Shown here one piece after another: positions 30,778 through 39,599 of a stretch of 64,000 nucleotides of DNA (positions within the stretch are counted from its first letter, which is position 1; the number at the start of each line of letters is the position of its first letter). The DNA is taken from contig NZ_BNAY01000001.1 of the NCBI RefSeq assembly GCF_014654365.1, forward strand, positions 124,001 to 188,000. The letters run 5' to 3'. The notes under the pieces were generated by a model. The model had not been told where the DNA came from and made no database searches. It worked only from the letters and a program-made list of their open reading frames with translations. Origin of the DNA: Amycolatopsis oliviviridis (GTDB lineage: Bacteria > Actinomycetota > Actinomycetes > Mycobacteriales > Pseudonocardiaceae). Both the position numbers and the translations under genes were made by a program.

Positions 30778-31752
30778 ATGGTCACTTACCGCGAGTGCGG
30801 GCATCAGGGCCCAGCCGACGTCGAGTTCTGCGGCGAATGCGGACGGTACCTGAAATGGGACGACGAGGAACCCGTCGCGGTGCCCCAACCGGTCGCCCAG
30901 CAGCAGCTCGTGCAGCCCGCCGAGCAGCTCGCTCCCGTCCGGCAGCCGCCGCGGAAAACGGTCGAGGAGCAGATTCTCAATCCGGGCGACCTGATCTGCG
31001 GGAGGTGCGGCAAGGGCAACGCGCCCACCCGCAACTTCTGTGGCCGTTGCGGCGCGTCGCTGGCCGAGTCGGAGGTCGTGAAGACCTCATGGTGGCGGCG
31101 GCTGTTCAGCAGGCGCTCCCGGGAACACAAGGCAGGGGAGCGTCCGGGTAAGGACGGCGTCCGCCGCCGCGTCGGCCGGGCCGGCGCCGCGCGACGCCGC
31201 GCCGGCAAGGTCGTCCGCCGGATGATCGCGGTGGTGCTGCTGCTCTCGGCGCTGATCTACGCGCTGTACCAGCCGTTCCGGGGTGCGATCGACACCGCCG
31301 CGGCCGGCCTGTGGAACCAGGCGACGGGGATCTTCGAAACGAAGCTGAACCCGGTACGCCCGAGCAAGGTGACCGCGAGCGTGCAGTCGCCGGGTCATCC
31401 GGGGAACCTGGTCAGCGACAACGCCAAGAACACCTTCTGGGCGGCGGCCGCCCAGGGCGAGCCCGTGCTGGTGTTCACCTTCGATCGTCCGGTGGACCTG
31501 CGGAAGGCGATCGTGCATTCCGGCAACGGCGCGAACTTCCAAGCCGCGCACCGGCCGAAGACCCTGCATCTCGTGTTCTCCACCGGCAAGACCTACGACA
31601 TGGTGCTGGCCGACACGCCGGACGCCCAGGAAGTCCCGATCGAGAACAGCGCGGGAGCGACCGGCGTCGAGCTCCACGTGGTCGGGCTGCATCGCTCGCT
31701 GGACGGCATGGACGTCGCGATCTCCGAGATCGAGCTGTTCGAGGCCGGCTGA
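30778..31752 (+). CDS. Double zinc-ribbon membrane protein with discoidin-like outer domain
   Basis: 324 residues. Two zinc ribbons are visible: CGHQGPADVEFCGECG (residues about 7-22) and CGRCGKGNAPTRNFCGRCG (about 76-95). A basic stretch and one membrane helix (MIAVVLLLSALIYALYQ, about 149-165) follow. The last 130 residues form a beta-rich domain (SVQSPGHPGNLVSDNAKNTF and WAAAAQGEPVLVFTFDRPVD) like discoidin-type or NADase-type glycan-binding domains. The ribbons would be cytoplasmic and the beta domain outside. Membrane proteins of this kind sit in Streptomyces contractile-injection loci, where the particles stay in the cytoplasm. A role as membrane docking factor is inferred. Confidence 0.7.
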   Translation: MVTYRECGHQGPADVEFCGECGRYLKWDDEEPVAVPQPVAQQQLVQPAEQLAPVRQPPRKTVEEQILNPGDLICGRCGKGNAPTRNFCGRCGASLAESEVVKTSWWRRLFSRRSREHKAGERPGKDGVRRRVGRAGAARRRAGKVVRRMIAVVLLLSALIYALYQPFRGAIDTAAAGLWNQATGIFETKLNPVRPSKVTASVQSPGHPGNLVSDNAKNTFWAAAAQGEPVLVFTFDRPVDLRKAIVHSGNGANFQAAHRPKTLHLVFSTGKTYDMVLADTPDAQEVPIENSAGATGVELHVVGLHRSLDGMDVAISEIELFEAG

Positions 31753-31763
31753 GGAAGGACTGG

Positions 31764-34700
31764 ATGACCATGCGCCCGAACCGAGCGGTGGCGGCGATCG
31801 CGTTCGTCGCGGTGCTGGGCGGAGCGGCGATCACCGGGGTGTTCGCGCCGACCGCGGCGCAGCAGCCCGCACCCTCCGCCGTGCCCTACCGGGTCGGATA
31901 CGTCAGCGCCGCGGTGACGGGCTTGTTCCAGGCCACCGGCGAGGGCGCGGTGGCGGCACTGCCCGCGGGTGCGGGAGGCGTCGATTCCGACGCGTCCGCG
32001 GGCAAAGGCGGCCTGGTGTGGGTGAGCAAACGGGCCGTCCGCGATGGTGCCGAACGCGACGGCGAGATCTGGTACCTGCGGGATGGCACGCGGGTTCCGG
32101 TGCGCCTGACCGACGACGCGACCGCCGACACGCATCCGGCGTTGTCGCCTGACGGTTCGTCGGTCGCGTTCGTCTCGGAACGCACGGGGAGCAAGGACAT
32201 CTTCGTGATCGGCGTCGACGGCCGCGGCCTGCGCCAGGTGACCTCCGGGCCGGCCGCGGACGATTCGCCGAGCTGGTCGCCCGACGGCGGCCGTCTCGTG
32301 TTCAGCAGTACCGCCGAGGATCCGGCCGGGGACCTCCACATCGTGCCGGCGAGCGGTGGCGCGCCGACGCGCCTGACCAACGACCCTGGTGCGGACACCC
32401 AGCCCGCCTGGGCCCCCACCGGTTCCCGGATCGCGTTCACCACCACCAGATTCGACCCGGCCGGGGATGTCGTGGTCATGGCCGACACCGGCGGCGCGGT
32501 CACCCGGGCGGTACCGGAGCCCGGCGACTCGTCCGAGCCCGCGTGGTCGCCGGATGGCGCGCGGCTGGCCTTCACCACGCGTCAGCCGGATCCGCTCGGT
32601 GACGTCAAACAGGTCGCCCTGCCCGGCGGCCAGGTCTCGGTGATCTCCGCGCTGTCCGCGGTCGGCGAGACCGAACCGACCTTCCGCGCCGACGGGCGGC
32701 CGGTGTTCACCGAACTCCGGGGTGGGGACACCACCGACATCTGGAGCGCGGACGCGCGCGGCGGCGACCGCCGCGATCTCACGAACCGGCCGGACGCCGA
32801 CGAGGCCGATCCTGCCTTCTCACCGGACGGGACTTCGCTGGCCTACACGGAATTCGGCACCGGTGAGTCCCGGAACAGTCAGATCATCGTGGCGAACGGC
32901 GACGGCGGCGCGCCGAGACCGCTGACCGGTGGGGCCGGGGGCAGCAAGCGGGAGCGCCACCCGGCGTGGTCGCCGGACGCGACGAAGATCGCGTTCACCC
33001 GGACCGTGTCGGCGGGCGAAGGTTCCGACAGTTTCGTACGGATCGTGCGTGTCGCGGACGGCCGTCCTCTCGGCGACATCCCGATCCCGGCGCACCTGCG
33101 CGGTGACGATTCGCAGCCGGTGTGGTCGTCGGACGGAACGAAGATCACGCTCACCCGCGCCGCCACCCGGGTCGGGCCGCCGGGACCGTCCAGAGTGGAC
33201 CCGCCGGTGGTGGACGTCCCGGTCGGGCGGGGCGGTTCGGCGCGGATCGGCAAGACGGTGCAGACCGACCGGATCCGGTCTTTGCCGGATGTCGTCCTGC
33301 TGATGGACCAGACCGGCTCCATGGGCAGCGTGATCGAGCAGGTCAAGACGAACCTCGGCAAGGTCATCGACAGCGTGCGGGACCGGGAGAAGGACGCACG
33401 GTTCGCGGTCGCGGCGTTCGGAGACGCGCGCGACCCCGACGACGTGACCGAAGGCGGCACACGCATCCCGCGGTCGTTCTACGTTCAGCAGCCGCTGACC
33501 CCGGCGGGCACCGAGGCCGAGCGGAAGCTGCTGTCCGACGCGTTCGCGCGGATCAGGGCCGACGGCGGCATAGACACCGCCGAGGACTGGCTGCCGGCCC
33601 TGCAGAAGATCGCGACCGGAGCCATCACCTTCCGCCCGGGCAGCAGCCGGGTCCTCGTCCTGGTCGGCGACGCGGCGAGCCATGAAGACCCACCGGACCC
33701 GCGGGCGGCGGTCCGGTCGGCGGTGATCGCCGCACTGAACGCGGCGAAGATCAGCGTGGTGGCCGTGCCCGCGGTGACCGGAGGCTCGAGCGGGGCGCGC
33801 GATCAAGGCCTCGACTATCGGGGACAGGCGACCGCGATCACCGACGCGACCAACGGTGTCCTCACGCCCGGAACCGACCCCGGCCGGATCTCGGAGGCGA
33901 TCATCGCGGGCATCGGTGACCTCCCGGTCGGCGTCCAGCCGGTGAGCTTCTGCGATCCGGGCCTCACGATGACGTTCGACCCCGCGGGCCCGCAAAGTGT
34001 TCCGGGCGGCACGAACGCGCGGTTCGTCGAGACGGCGACGGTGTCCTCGACGGCCGCACTGGGTTCTCTTCTGCGCTGCCGCGTGGAGTTCCGGTTGAAC
34101 GGGGAAACCACCGTGCGGCCGGGCTACACCGAAAACGTCACCGTGCGCGTCAAGGATCCGGCGCTGCCCCTGATCACGCTGCACGATCAGACGGTGACCG
34201 GGACCGGTCCCACGGTGATCGAATATCCCGTGAGCGCGGTGGACGCGAACGGGAGCCCGCTGAATCCGAGCTGTACGCCCCTGTCCGGCAGCCTGTTCCC
34301 GGTCGGTGCCACCACGGTGACGTGCACGGCGACCGGGACGAACGGCACCGCCGTCGAGACCGCGGTCATGGCGGTCGCTCCGCCAGGGGAGACCCGGCGG
34401 AAGCTGGTGTGGCAGGTCGCCTTGACCCAGCCGTCGCCCGACGTCGTCGTGCCGGGAAACCAGCGTGACCTTTCGGCACAGTTCGGGCCGGAGTGCGGGG
34501 CCGGCGCGGAAGGAACGGCGGACGTCTCGCCGGACGGGGCCACCCTGGCGTTCCAGAGCGGCAACGCGCTCATCTGTGTGGCTTCCGCCGACGGCGGGCC
34601 GGGCCGGATCCTGGTGCAGCGCGCGGGATTCGTCGACGATCCGGCCTGGTCGCCGGACGGCGGGCTCATCGCCTATACGAACTCCCCAGGCGAGTCCCCG

Positions 34701-35828
34701 CCCCAGGTCGCGATCGTGCCGTTCACCGGCGGCGACGGCCGGACTCTGATCGAAGGCCCCGGCGGGGCCGCACAGCCCGCGTTCCAGCGGATTCCCGACC
34801 TCGCCGTGAGCGCGACCGCCGTGCCCGCCGCGATCCCGTTCGAAGGGCTCACCACGTTCGAGTTCGTCGTCACCAACCGTGGAGTCACCGCGTCACCGGA
34901 GGTGGGGCTTTTCGTCCGGCTGACGGCCGGACTGCGGCAGGCGACGGTCCTCACCACCAAGGGCACCTGCACGCCCGAACTGGTGTGCGCGTTTGGCACG
35001 ATGGTGCCGGGCGAGGAGGTCAGGCTGCGGTTCACCGCGACCGGCCTGGCCGCCGGAACACAGGCGGCGACCGGCACGGTCACCACTACAGGCCATGACG
35101 CGGACGCGCGGGACAACTCCGCGACCGCGGTCGTCACGGTCGCCGGGAAGCCGGTGCCACCGGTGACCCCCGGATCCTTGTCGGTCGGGATGTCGGTCTC
35201 GGCGGTCCCGCTGTTCGTCGGCGGTGACGACGTGGTGCTGACGTACTTGGTGCACAACGGTTCCCAAGCCGCGATGCCGAACGTTCGGCTCGTGACCCAG
35301 CTGCCACCGCAGCTTCCCGCGACTTCGGCCGCACCCGGATGTGTGCCGGGCGGCGGAAGTTGCACGCTCGGGACGCTGGCCCCCGATCAGACTGTGGCTG
35401 TCCGGATCTCAATGGCCGCGAAGTCCGCCTTCGAGGGCCAGGTGTCCGGCACGGTGAGCACGACCGGGCCGGACAACGACGCCGGGGACAACACGGCGAA
35501 CGCGCGTGTGGTGGTCCGGCAGCCGGTGGTCGAGCTGGATCCGAAGATCGGCACACTCGGCTTCGTCCCGCGGGTGCGGGGAACGGACTTCCCGCCGGGC
35601 GCGGTGGTCCGACCGGCCTGGTCGGCGGGAATCTCCGCACCGGGGCTGGTCACGGTCGGCGTCGACGGAAGGTTCGAGACACAGTTCTTGATCTTCCACC
35701 ACGACCTGATCGGCCCGCGCACGGTGAACGTGACCTCGGTGGGTGGCGTGAAATTCGGTGCGGTGCGGTCGAATCCGATCTTGGTGGTCCTCCGCACACT
35801 GCAACCCCCGTTCATCACCCGCGGCTGA
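31764..35828 (+). CDS. Large exported protein: TolB-like propeller, vWA domain and DUF11-type repeats
   Basis: 1354 residues from ATG 31764; GAGGAAGGAC precedes it. A signal peptide (RAVAAIAFVAVLGGAAITGV ... TAAQQ) suggests export. Residues about 90-480 hold seven or eight PD40 blades with the repeated theme PxWSPDGxxIAFTT (for example ADDSPSWSPDGGRLVFSSTA). A von Willebrand A domain starts near 508 (DVVLLMDQTGSMGS), with a MIDAS-like DxTGS. An HYR-like unit, one more propeller-like segment and two DUF11-type repeats (TFEFVVTNRGVTASPEV ... VVLTYLVHNGSQAAMPNVRL) follow. No catalytic site is visible. Adhesion or scaffold function on the cell surface is inferred; its link to the injection particle is unknown. 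Confidence 0.7.
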   Translation: MTMRPNRAVAAIAFVAVLGGAAITGVFAPTAAQQPAPSAVPYRVGYVSAAVTGLFQATGEGAVAALPAGAGGVDSDASAGKGGLVWVSKRAVRDGAERDGEIWYLRDGTRVPVRLTDDATADTHPALSPDGSSVAFVSERTGSKDIFVIGVDGRGLRQVTSGPAADDSPSWSPDGGRLVFSSTAEDPAGDLHIVPASGGAPTRLTNDPGADTQPAWAPTGSRIAFTTTRFDPAGDVVVMADTGGAVTRAVPEPGDSSEPAWSPDGARLAFTTRQPDPLGDVKQVALPGGQVSVISALSAVGETEPTFRADGRPVFTELRGGDTTDIWSADARGGDRRDLTNRPDADEADPAFSPDGTSLAYTEFGTGESRNSQIIVANGDGGAPRPLTGGAGGSKRERHPAWSPDATKIAFTRTVSAGEGSDSFVRIVRVADGRPLGDIPIPAHLRGDDSQPVWSSDGTKITLTRAATRVGPPGPSRVDPPVVDVPVGRGGSARIGKTVQTDRIRSLPDVVLLMDQTGSMGSVIEQVKTNLGKVIDSVRDREKDARFAVAAFGDARDPDDVTEGGTRIPRSFYVQQPLTPAGTEAERKLLSDAFARIRADGGIDTAEDWLPALQKIATGAITFRPGSSRVLVLVGDAASHEDPPDPRAAVRSAVIAALNAAKISVVAVPAVTGGSSGARDQGLDYRGQATAITDATNGVLTPGTDPGRISEAIIAGIGDLPVGVQPVSFCDPGLTMTFDPAGPQSVPGGTNARFVETATVSSTAALGSLLRCRVEFRLNGETTVRPGYTENVTVRVKDPALPLITLHDQTVTGTGPTVIEYPVSAVDANGSPLNPSCTPLSGSLFPVGATTVTCTATGTNGTAVETAVMAVAPPGETRRKLVWQVALTQPSPDVVVPGNQRDLSAQFGPECGAGAEGTADVSPDGATLAFQSGNALICVASADGGPGRILVQRAGFVDDPAWSPDGGLIAYTNSPGESPPQVAIVPFTGGDGRTLIEGPGGAAQPAFQRIPDLAVSATAVPAAIPFEGLTTFEFVVTNRGVTASPEVGLFVRLTAGLRQATVLTTKGTCTPELVCAFGTMVPGEEVRLRFTATGLAAGTQAATGTVTTTGHDADARDNSATAVVTVAGKPVPPVTPGSLSVGMSVSAVPLFVGGDDVVLTYLVHNGSQAAMPNVRLVTQLPPQLPATSAAPGCVPGGGSCTLGTLAPDQTVAVRISMAAKSAFEGQVSGTVSTTGPDNDAGDNTANARVVVRQPVVELDPKIGTLGFVPRVRGTDFPPGAVVRPAWSAGISAPGLVTVGVDGRFETQFLIFHHDLIGPRTVNVTSVGGVKFGAVRSNPILVVLRTLQPPFITRG

Positions 35829-35837
35829 CGTGGACGC

Positions 35838-35851
35838 TGCCCCTATGGGCG
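35838..35851. promoter_or_regulatory. Candidate eCIS operator, site 4
   Basis: TGCCC-CTAT-GGGCG lies 10 bases past the stop of the propeller gene and about 71 bases before the start at 35922. It matches the other three sites with one changed base in the right half. It suggests a separate promoter for the last eCIS gene, but this is the weakest of the four sites. Confidence 0.3.
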
Positions 35852-35921
35852 GCGCACAGCGCACGGCCGCACACCCGTCCGCTGGTGCCGGGTGGGGCGC
35901 CGGACGCGCAGACTTCCGGGT

Positions 35922-37241
35922 ATGGGAGCAACGGCGACGCTGTCGGAGGCGGGCCTGGTCGTGGAACCGGGCCAGGAGATCAGCTGCTCGGTGACCATTC
36001 GCAACGCCGGCCAGGTCGTCGATCAGTTCGCGATCGAAGTGGTCGGCGGCCCGGGTGCCTGGGCCACCGCGGAACCGGCGACGGTGAACCTGATGCCGGG
36101 GGAGGCGGGCACGGTCGTCGTCCGGTTCGCGCCGCCGCGGTCGTCCGACGTCCAGGCAGGCCTGATCCCCTTCGGTGTCAGGGTCTCGTCGAGCGAGGAC
36201 CCGGCCGGGTCCGTGGTCGAGGAGGGCACCCTCCAACTCGGAGCCTTCGCCGAGGTGACCGCCGAAATCGTTCCGGCGAAGGTGGAGGCCGGTTCCAAGG
36301 CCGACTTCGAAGTGGCCGTCGACAACCGCGGGAACCAGCCGGTCGCCATCGAACTGAGCGCGCTCGACCCCGAGGACGAGCTCGACTTCGAGCTCGAACG
36401 GAACCGGGCCGACCTCGCGCCGGGCACGGCCGCGTTCGTCCGCCTGCGGGCCCGGCCGCGGAAACGGTTCCTGCGCGGGCAACCCGTACGCCATCGCTTC
36501 CAGGTGTTCGTCATCGCCGACGGTGCCGAACCGCTCAAGACCGAAGGCACCATGGTGCAACGGCAGTTGCTGCCGAAGTGGTTGCTGCCGGCGTTGGCCG
36601 CCCTGCTGGTGCTGCTACTGGCCTTGGTGACCCTGTGGTTCACCGTGCTGAGGCCCGCGGTGAAGTCGGCCGCCCGTGAAGCCGCTCAGGAACAGAACCA
36701 GGAGGTGATCAAGGCGGCGCAGGACGCCGGTGGCGCCGCGGGTGAGGCGAAGAAGAACGCCGATCAGGCCAAACAGAACTCCGAAGACGCGATGAAGGCC
36801 GTCGGGCTGACCCCGCCCGTGGACGGCGCGGCTCCCGGTCCCAGAACACAGAACGGTGTCCCCAACCCGGGAGCCAACACCACCGGGACACCGACCGACT
36901 TCCGCGTGGCGGCGGACGCGGCGGCCGACTCGAACGTCAACCGCTTCGCCGAATTCCCTTACGCCATGCCGGACGCCACGAAAACGCTGGTCGTCACCGA
37001 CCTGATTCTGCAGAACCCCCGTGGCGACGGCGGAACCCTGAGACTGTTGCGGGATGCCGGTGGCACCAAGACCGTCCTGCTGGAAGTCGGCCTCGCGAAC
37101 TTCCGCGACCTCGACCACCACTGGTTGCAGGCCTGGCGGTTCGCCCCGGGTGAGAAGATCGTGCTCGCGGTCAGCTGCCAGACACCGGGCGGCGGGGGTC
37201 GTTGCACGCCGTCGGTCTCCTTCTCCGGCCGAATCGAATAG
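35922..37241 (+). CDS. Single-pass membrane protein with Ig-like N-terminus, coiled linker and beta-rich C-terminus
   Basis: 439 residues from ATG 35922, giving MGATATLSEAGLVVEPGQEI. The N-terminal 210 residues are two Ig-like/NPCBM-associated-type domains (CSVTIRNAGQVVDQFAIEVV; DFEVAVDNRGNQPVAIELSA). They are cytoplasmic if the single membrane helix (WLLPALAALLVLLLALVTLW, about 220-243) is oriented in the usual way. An Ala/Gln/Lys helical linker (REAAQEQNQEVIKAAQDAGG ...) and a beta-rich end (about 320-439, with TKTLVVTDLILQNPRGDGGT) follow. Proteins of this make-up close eCIS loci in streptomycetes. A membrane-attachment role is inferred from context. The stop is 6 bases from the convergent regulator stop. 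Confidence 0.65.
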   Translation: MGATATLSEAGLVVEPGQEISCSVTIRNAGQVVDQFAIEVVGGPGAWATAEPATVNLMPGEAGTVVVRFAPPRSSDVQAGLIPFGVRVSSSEDPAGSVVEEGTLQLGAFAEVTAEIVPAKVEAGSKADFEVAVDNRGNQPVAIELSALDPEDELDFELERNRADLAPGTAAFVRLRARPRKRFLRGQPVRHRFQVFVIADGAEPLKTEGTMVQRQLLPKWLLPALAALLVLLLALVTLWFTVLRPAVKSAAREAAQEQNQEVIKAAQDAGGAAGEAKKNADQAKQNSEDAMKAVGLTPPVDGAAPGPRTQNGVPNPGANTTGTPTDFRVAADAAADSNVNRFAEFPYAMPDATKTLVVTDLILQNPRGDGGTLRLLRDAGGTKTVLLEVGLANFRDLDHHWLQAWRFAPGEKIVLAVSCQTPGGGGRCTPSVSFSGRIE

Positions 37242-37247
37242 ACCGGA

Positions 37248-37871
37248 TCAGATCAACCCCTCGCGCAAGGCGAACGCGACGGCATGAGCGCGGTTGCGGA
37301 GCTGGAAACGGTTGGTGATGTCGTGCAGGATCGATTTCACCGTCCGCTCGGAATAGCTCAACCGGTCGGCGATCTCCTTGGTCTCGAATCCGTCCGCGAC
37401 CATCCGCAGCACCTGGGTCTCGCGTTGCGACATCCCGGCCAGATCCCAGCCGTTCGGCTGCAGGACGTCCCGCTGCAACCGGGACACCCGGGACAGCAGA
37501 CGGCCGAGCAGGTCCGGCGGCAGCGCACCTTCCCCGGCGGCCGCGGCCTTCACCAGCCGCACCAGGGTGTCGGGGGTGGCGTCGGCCCGGCGGATGATCG
37601 CGGAGACACCGTTGCCCACGACGTCCAGCAACTCCGAGTCGTCCACCTCCCCGGCGACCAGGACGACACCGGCGCAGCCGGCGCAGTGGAGGCTGCGCAG
37701 CAACTGCCGTGCCTCCTCGTTCAGCCGCTCGACGATGACCAGTACGACGGCCGGCTCGTCGGAGCCGTCCGCGAAGCGGATCTCGGGGCGTGCGCGCAGC
37801 GCGGCGGTGACACCCGCGTGCGTAATGGTGTCGGTGGCATGAAGCAACACCGGGATCTGGTCGACCAGCAT
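37248..37871 (-). CDS. Orphan LuxR/NarL-type regulator with degenerate receiver
   Basis: 207 residues from ATG 37871. The C-terminal 65 residues are a LuxR-type HTH: MSQRETQVLRMVADGFETKE then IADRLSYSERTVKSILHDIT. The N-terminal 120 residues follow the length and strand order of a receiver. The acidic pair after strand 1 (here PVLLHATD) is incomplete, and the phospho-acceptor Asp is absent (VVLVIVERLNEEA in place of the usual VVLDxxMP). It is therefore probably not controlled by phosphorylation. It closes the eCIS locus, convergent with the last eCIS gene and downstream of a two-component pair. It is a candidate regulator of the shared palindrome sites. Confidence 0.85.
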   Translation of the reverse strand: MLVDQIPVLLHATDTITHAGVTAALRARPEIRFADGSDEPAVVLVIVERLNEEARQLLRSLHCAGCAGVVLVAGEVDDSELLDVVGNGVSAIIRRADATPDTLVRLVKAAAAGEGALPPDLLGRLLSRVSRLQRDVLQPNGWDLAGMSQRETQVLRMVADGFETKEIADRLSYSERTVKSILHDITNRFQLRNRAHAVAFALREGLI

Positions 37872-37970
37872 CGATGAACCCTCTCCGCGAGCAGCGTTTC
37901 CTCATTCCCAAGGATCGTGGGGTCGGGGTTCCGCGAACAGGGATCCGGAGTCCCGATATGTCCCGCTTTG

Positions 37971-38621
37971 TTACTCCGATCGAGCGACGCCTGCCTTTCT
38001 GATCTTGGCGATGGCCTGGGCCCGGTCGGTGACCTGGAGCTTGCGGAAGATGTGGGACACGTGGTTTCGCACGGTTTTCGGGCTGAGCACCAGCCGGTCG
38101 GCGATGGAGGCGTTCCCCATGCCCTGCGCGATGAGCCGCATGATCTCCCGTTCGCGCGCGGTCAGCTGCGGAAAGGACTCGTCGCGCGGGGTCTCCGTGC
38201 CCAGCAGGGAAAGCACCTGGGTCGCGATCGCCGGACTGAAGATCGCCTCGCCGTCGCCGATCACCCGTACCGCGCGGACGACCTGTTCGTTGCGTGCCCC
38301 TTTGAGCAGGTAGCCGCGCGCTCCCGCGCGCATGGCGGCGAACACCGCGGCTTCGTTCTCGAACATGGTCAGCATGAGCACGCCGGTGTGCGGGCCGGCG
38401 TCGACGATCCGGCGGGTCGCCTCGACGCCGTCGAGGTCCGGGAGGTTCAGGTCCATCAGGATGACGTCGGGCTCCAGCCTGCCCGCTTCCGTGACCGCGG
38501 TTAAGCCGTCGGCCGCCTGCCCGACGACCTCGATGCCGTGGGTACCGTCGAGCATCGCGCAGATGGCCGTCCGGAAGGCGGGATGGTCGTCCACCACGAG
38601 GACACGGAGGGGCGCGAACAT
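37971..38621 (-). CDS. NarL/FixJ response regulator
   Basis: 216 residues from ATG 38621. The receiver is complete: VLVVDDHPAFRTAI with the acidic pair, VILMDLNLPDLDGVEATRRI with phospho-acceptor Asp, a Thr in VLMLTMFENEAAV and Lys in GYLLKGARNEQ. The C-terminal HTH reads LTAREREIMRLIAQGMGNAS then IADRLVLSPKTVRNHVSHIF. It lies 3 bases after the kinase stop, so both form one operon. The partner kinase lacks a sensor region, so the input signal is unclear. The neighbourhood suggests control of the eCIS genes. Confidence 0.92.
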   Translation of the reverse strand: MFAPLRVLVVDDHPAFRTAICAMLDGTHGIEVVGQAADGLTAVTEAGRLEPDVILMDLNLPDLDGVEATRRIVDAGPHTGVLMLTMFENEAAVFAAMRAGARGYLLKGARNEQVVRAVRVIGDGEAIFSPAIATQVLSLLGTETPRDESFPQLTAREREIMRLIAQGMGNASIADRLVLSPKTVRNHVSHIFRKLQVTDRAQAIAKIRKAGVARSE

Positions 38622-38624
38622 CGC

Positions 38625-39302
38625 TCACTCCTTGGTGGCGAGCGGCAGCCAGGCGGCGACCCGGGTGCCGCCCGAGGCCACCGGCTCGATCACGCAGCCG
38701 CCGCCGAGGTCGCCGGCGCGTTCCCGCATCGAACGCAGTCCGGTCCCGCCGACCACGGGCAGCGTCTCACCGCCCGTGCCGACACCGTCGTCGACGATCT
38801 CCACGCGCAGATCGCCGTCCAGTGGCCAGAGGCGCACCGCGCACTGCCGGGCACCGGAGTGGCGGGCGACGTTCACGAGCGCCTCGCGGATGATCCGGTA
38901 CGCGGTGACTTCCACCTCGGTCGACAGCGGCGGCAGCTCACCGCGGACCTCGACCGTCACCATCAGCGGGCCGTGCTCGGCGGGAACCCGGTCGGTGAGC
39001 ATCCCGGCATACCGGCGCACGGCCGTGACGAGCCCCGTCTCGTCGAGCGCGGGCGGGCGCGCGTCGGTCACGATCCGGCGCAGTTCGGTGATGGCGCCGT
39101 AGAGTTCCTCTTCGAGCCGGGCGAGGAGACGCTCGGCCCCGGCTCGGTCGCGGACGATCAGTTCACGGGCCGCCCGCAGCCCGAGCACTGCCACGGCGAG
39201 TGTCGGTCCGACGCCGTCGTGGAGGTCGTTGAGCACCGTCCTGAGCCGGTCTTCGTACCCGGCAGGACGAACGACGTCGGTGACAACGAAGGTCCGGCGC
39301 AT
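38625..39302 (-). CDS. Soluble NarX-type histidine kinase
   Basis: 225 residues from ATG 39302. It has the HisKA_3 phosphorylation helix (RLRTVLNDLHDGVGPTLAVA, His in DLHDGVGP), the N-box-like IIREALVNVARHSGARQCAV and the ATP-lid glycines VDDGVGTGGE ... GTGLRSMRERAGDLGGG. The protein begins almost directly at the phosphorylation helix; no membrane helix, PAS or GAF domain is present. It therefore needs another protein to sense a signal, or is constitutively available. It is the first gene of the leftward regulator pair. The 297 bases upstream (39303-39599) show no gene. Confidence 0.9.
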   Translation of the reverse strand: MRRTFVVTDVVRPAGYEDRLRTVLNDLHDGVGPTLAVAVLGLRAARELIVRDRAGAERLLARLEEELYGAITELRRIVTDARPPALDETGLVTAVRRYAGMLTDRVPAEHGPLMVTVEVRGELPPLSTEVEVTAYRIIREALVNVARHSGARQCAVRLWPLDGDLRVEIVDDGVGTGGETLPVVGGTGLRSMRERAGDLGGGCVIEPVASGGTRVAAWLPLATKE

Positions 39303-39599
39303 TTTCTCCCCCGTCCGGCGGCATGTCTGGACTCCTTGGCGTCCGGGTCAACCAGTCCTCGGCAAGGTGACGCAACCGTCGGCTCCATTTTGGGTAGCGT
39401 TCTGGTCACTCGCTGTACTAGTCGTGGAATCCGGTCTCGGCGTTTCCGTGCTTCCTGTCCGTTCTGGTAACGGTTTGGAGCCGATGCGAAACCGCAAGAA
39501 AATGCTGGGCTCAAGCGACCGCATTCGACGTTATCGCTGCCGATGTCGACCCGATGGTCGAATGAGGTGAAGGGGTCTTTTTCCCGCGTCGCGTCACGC

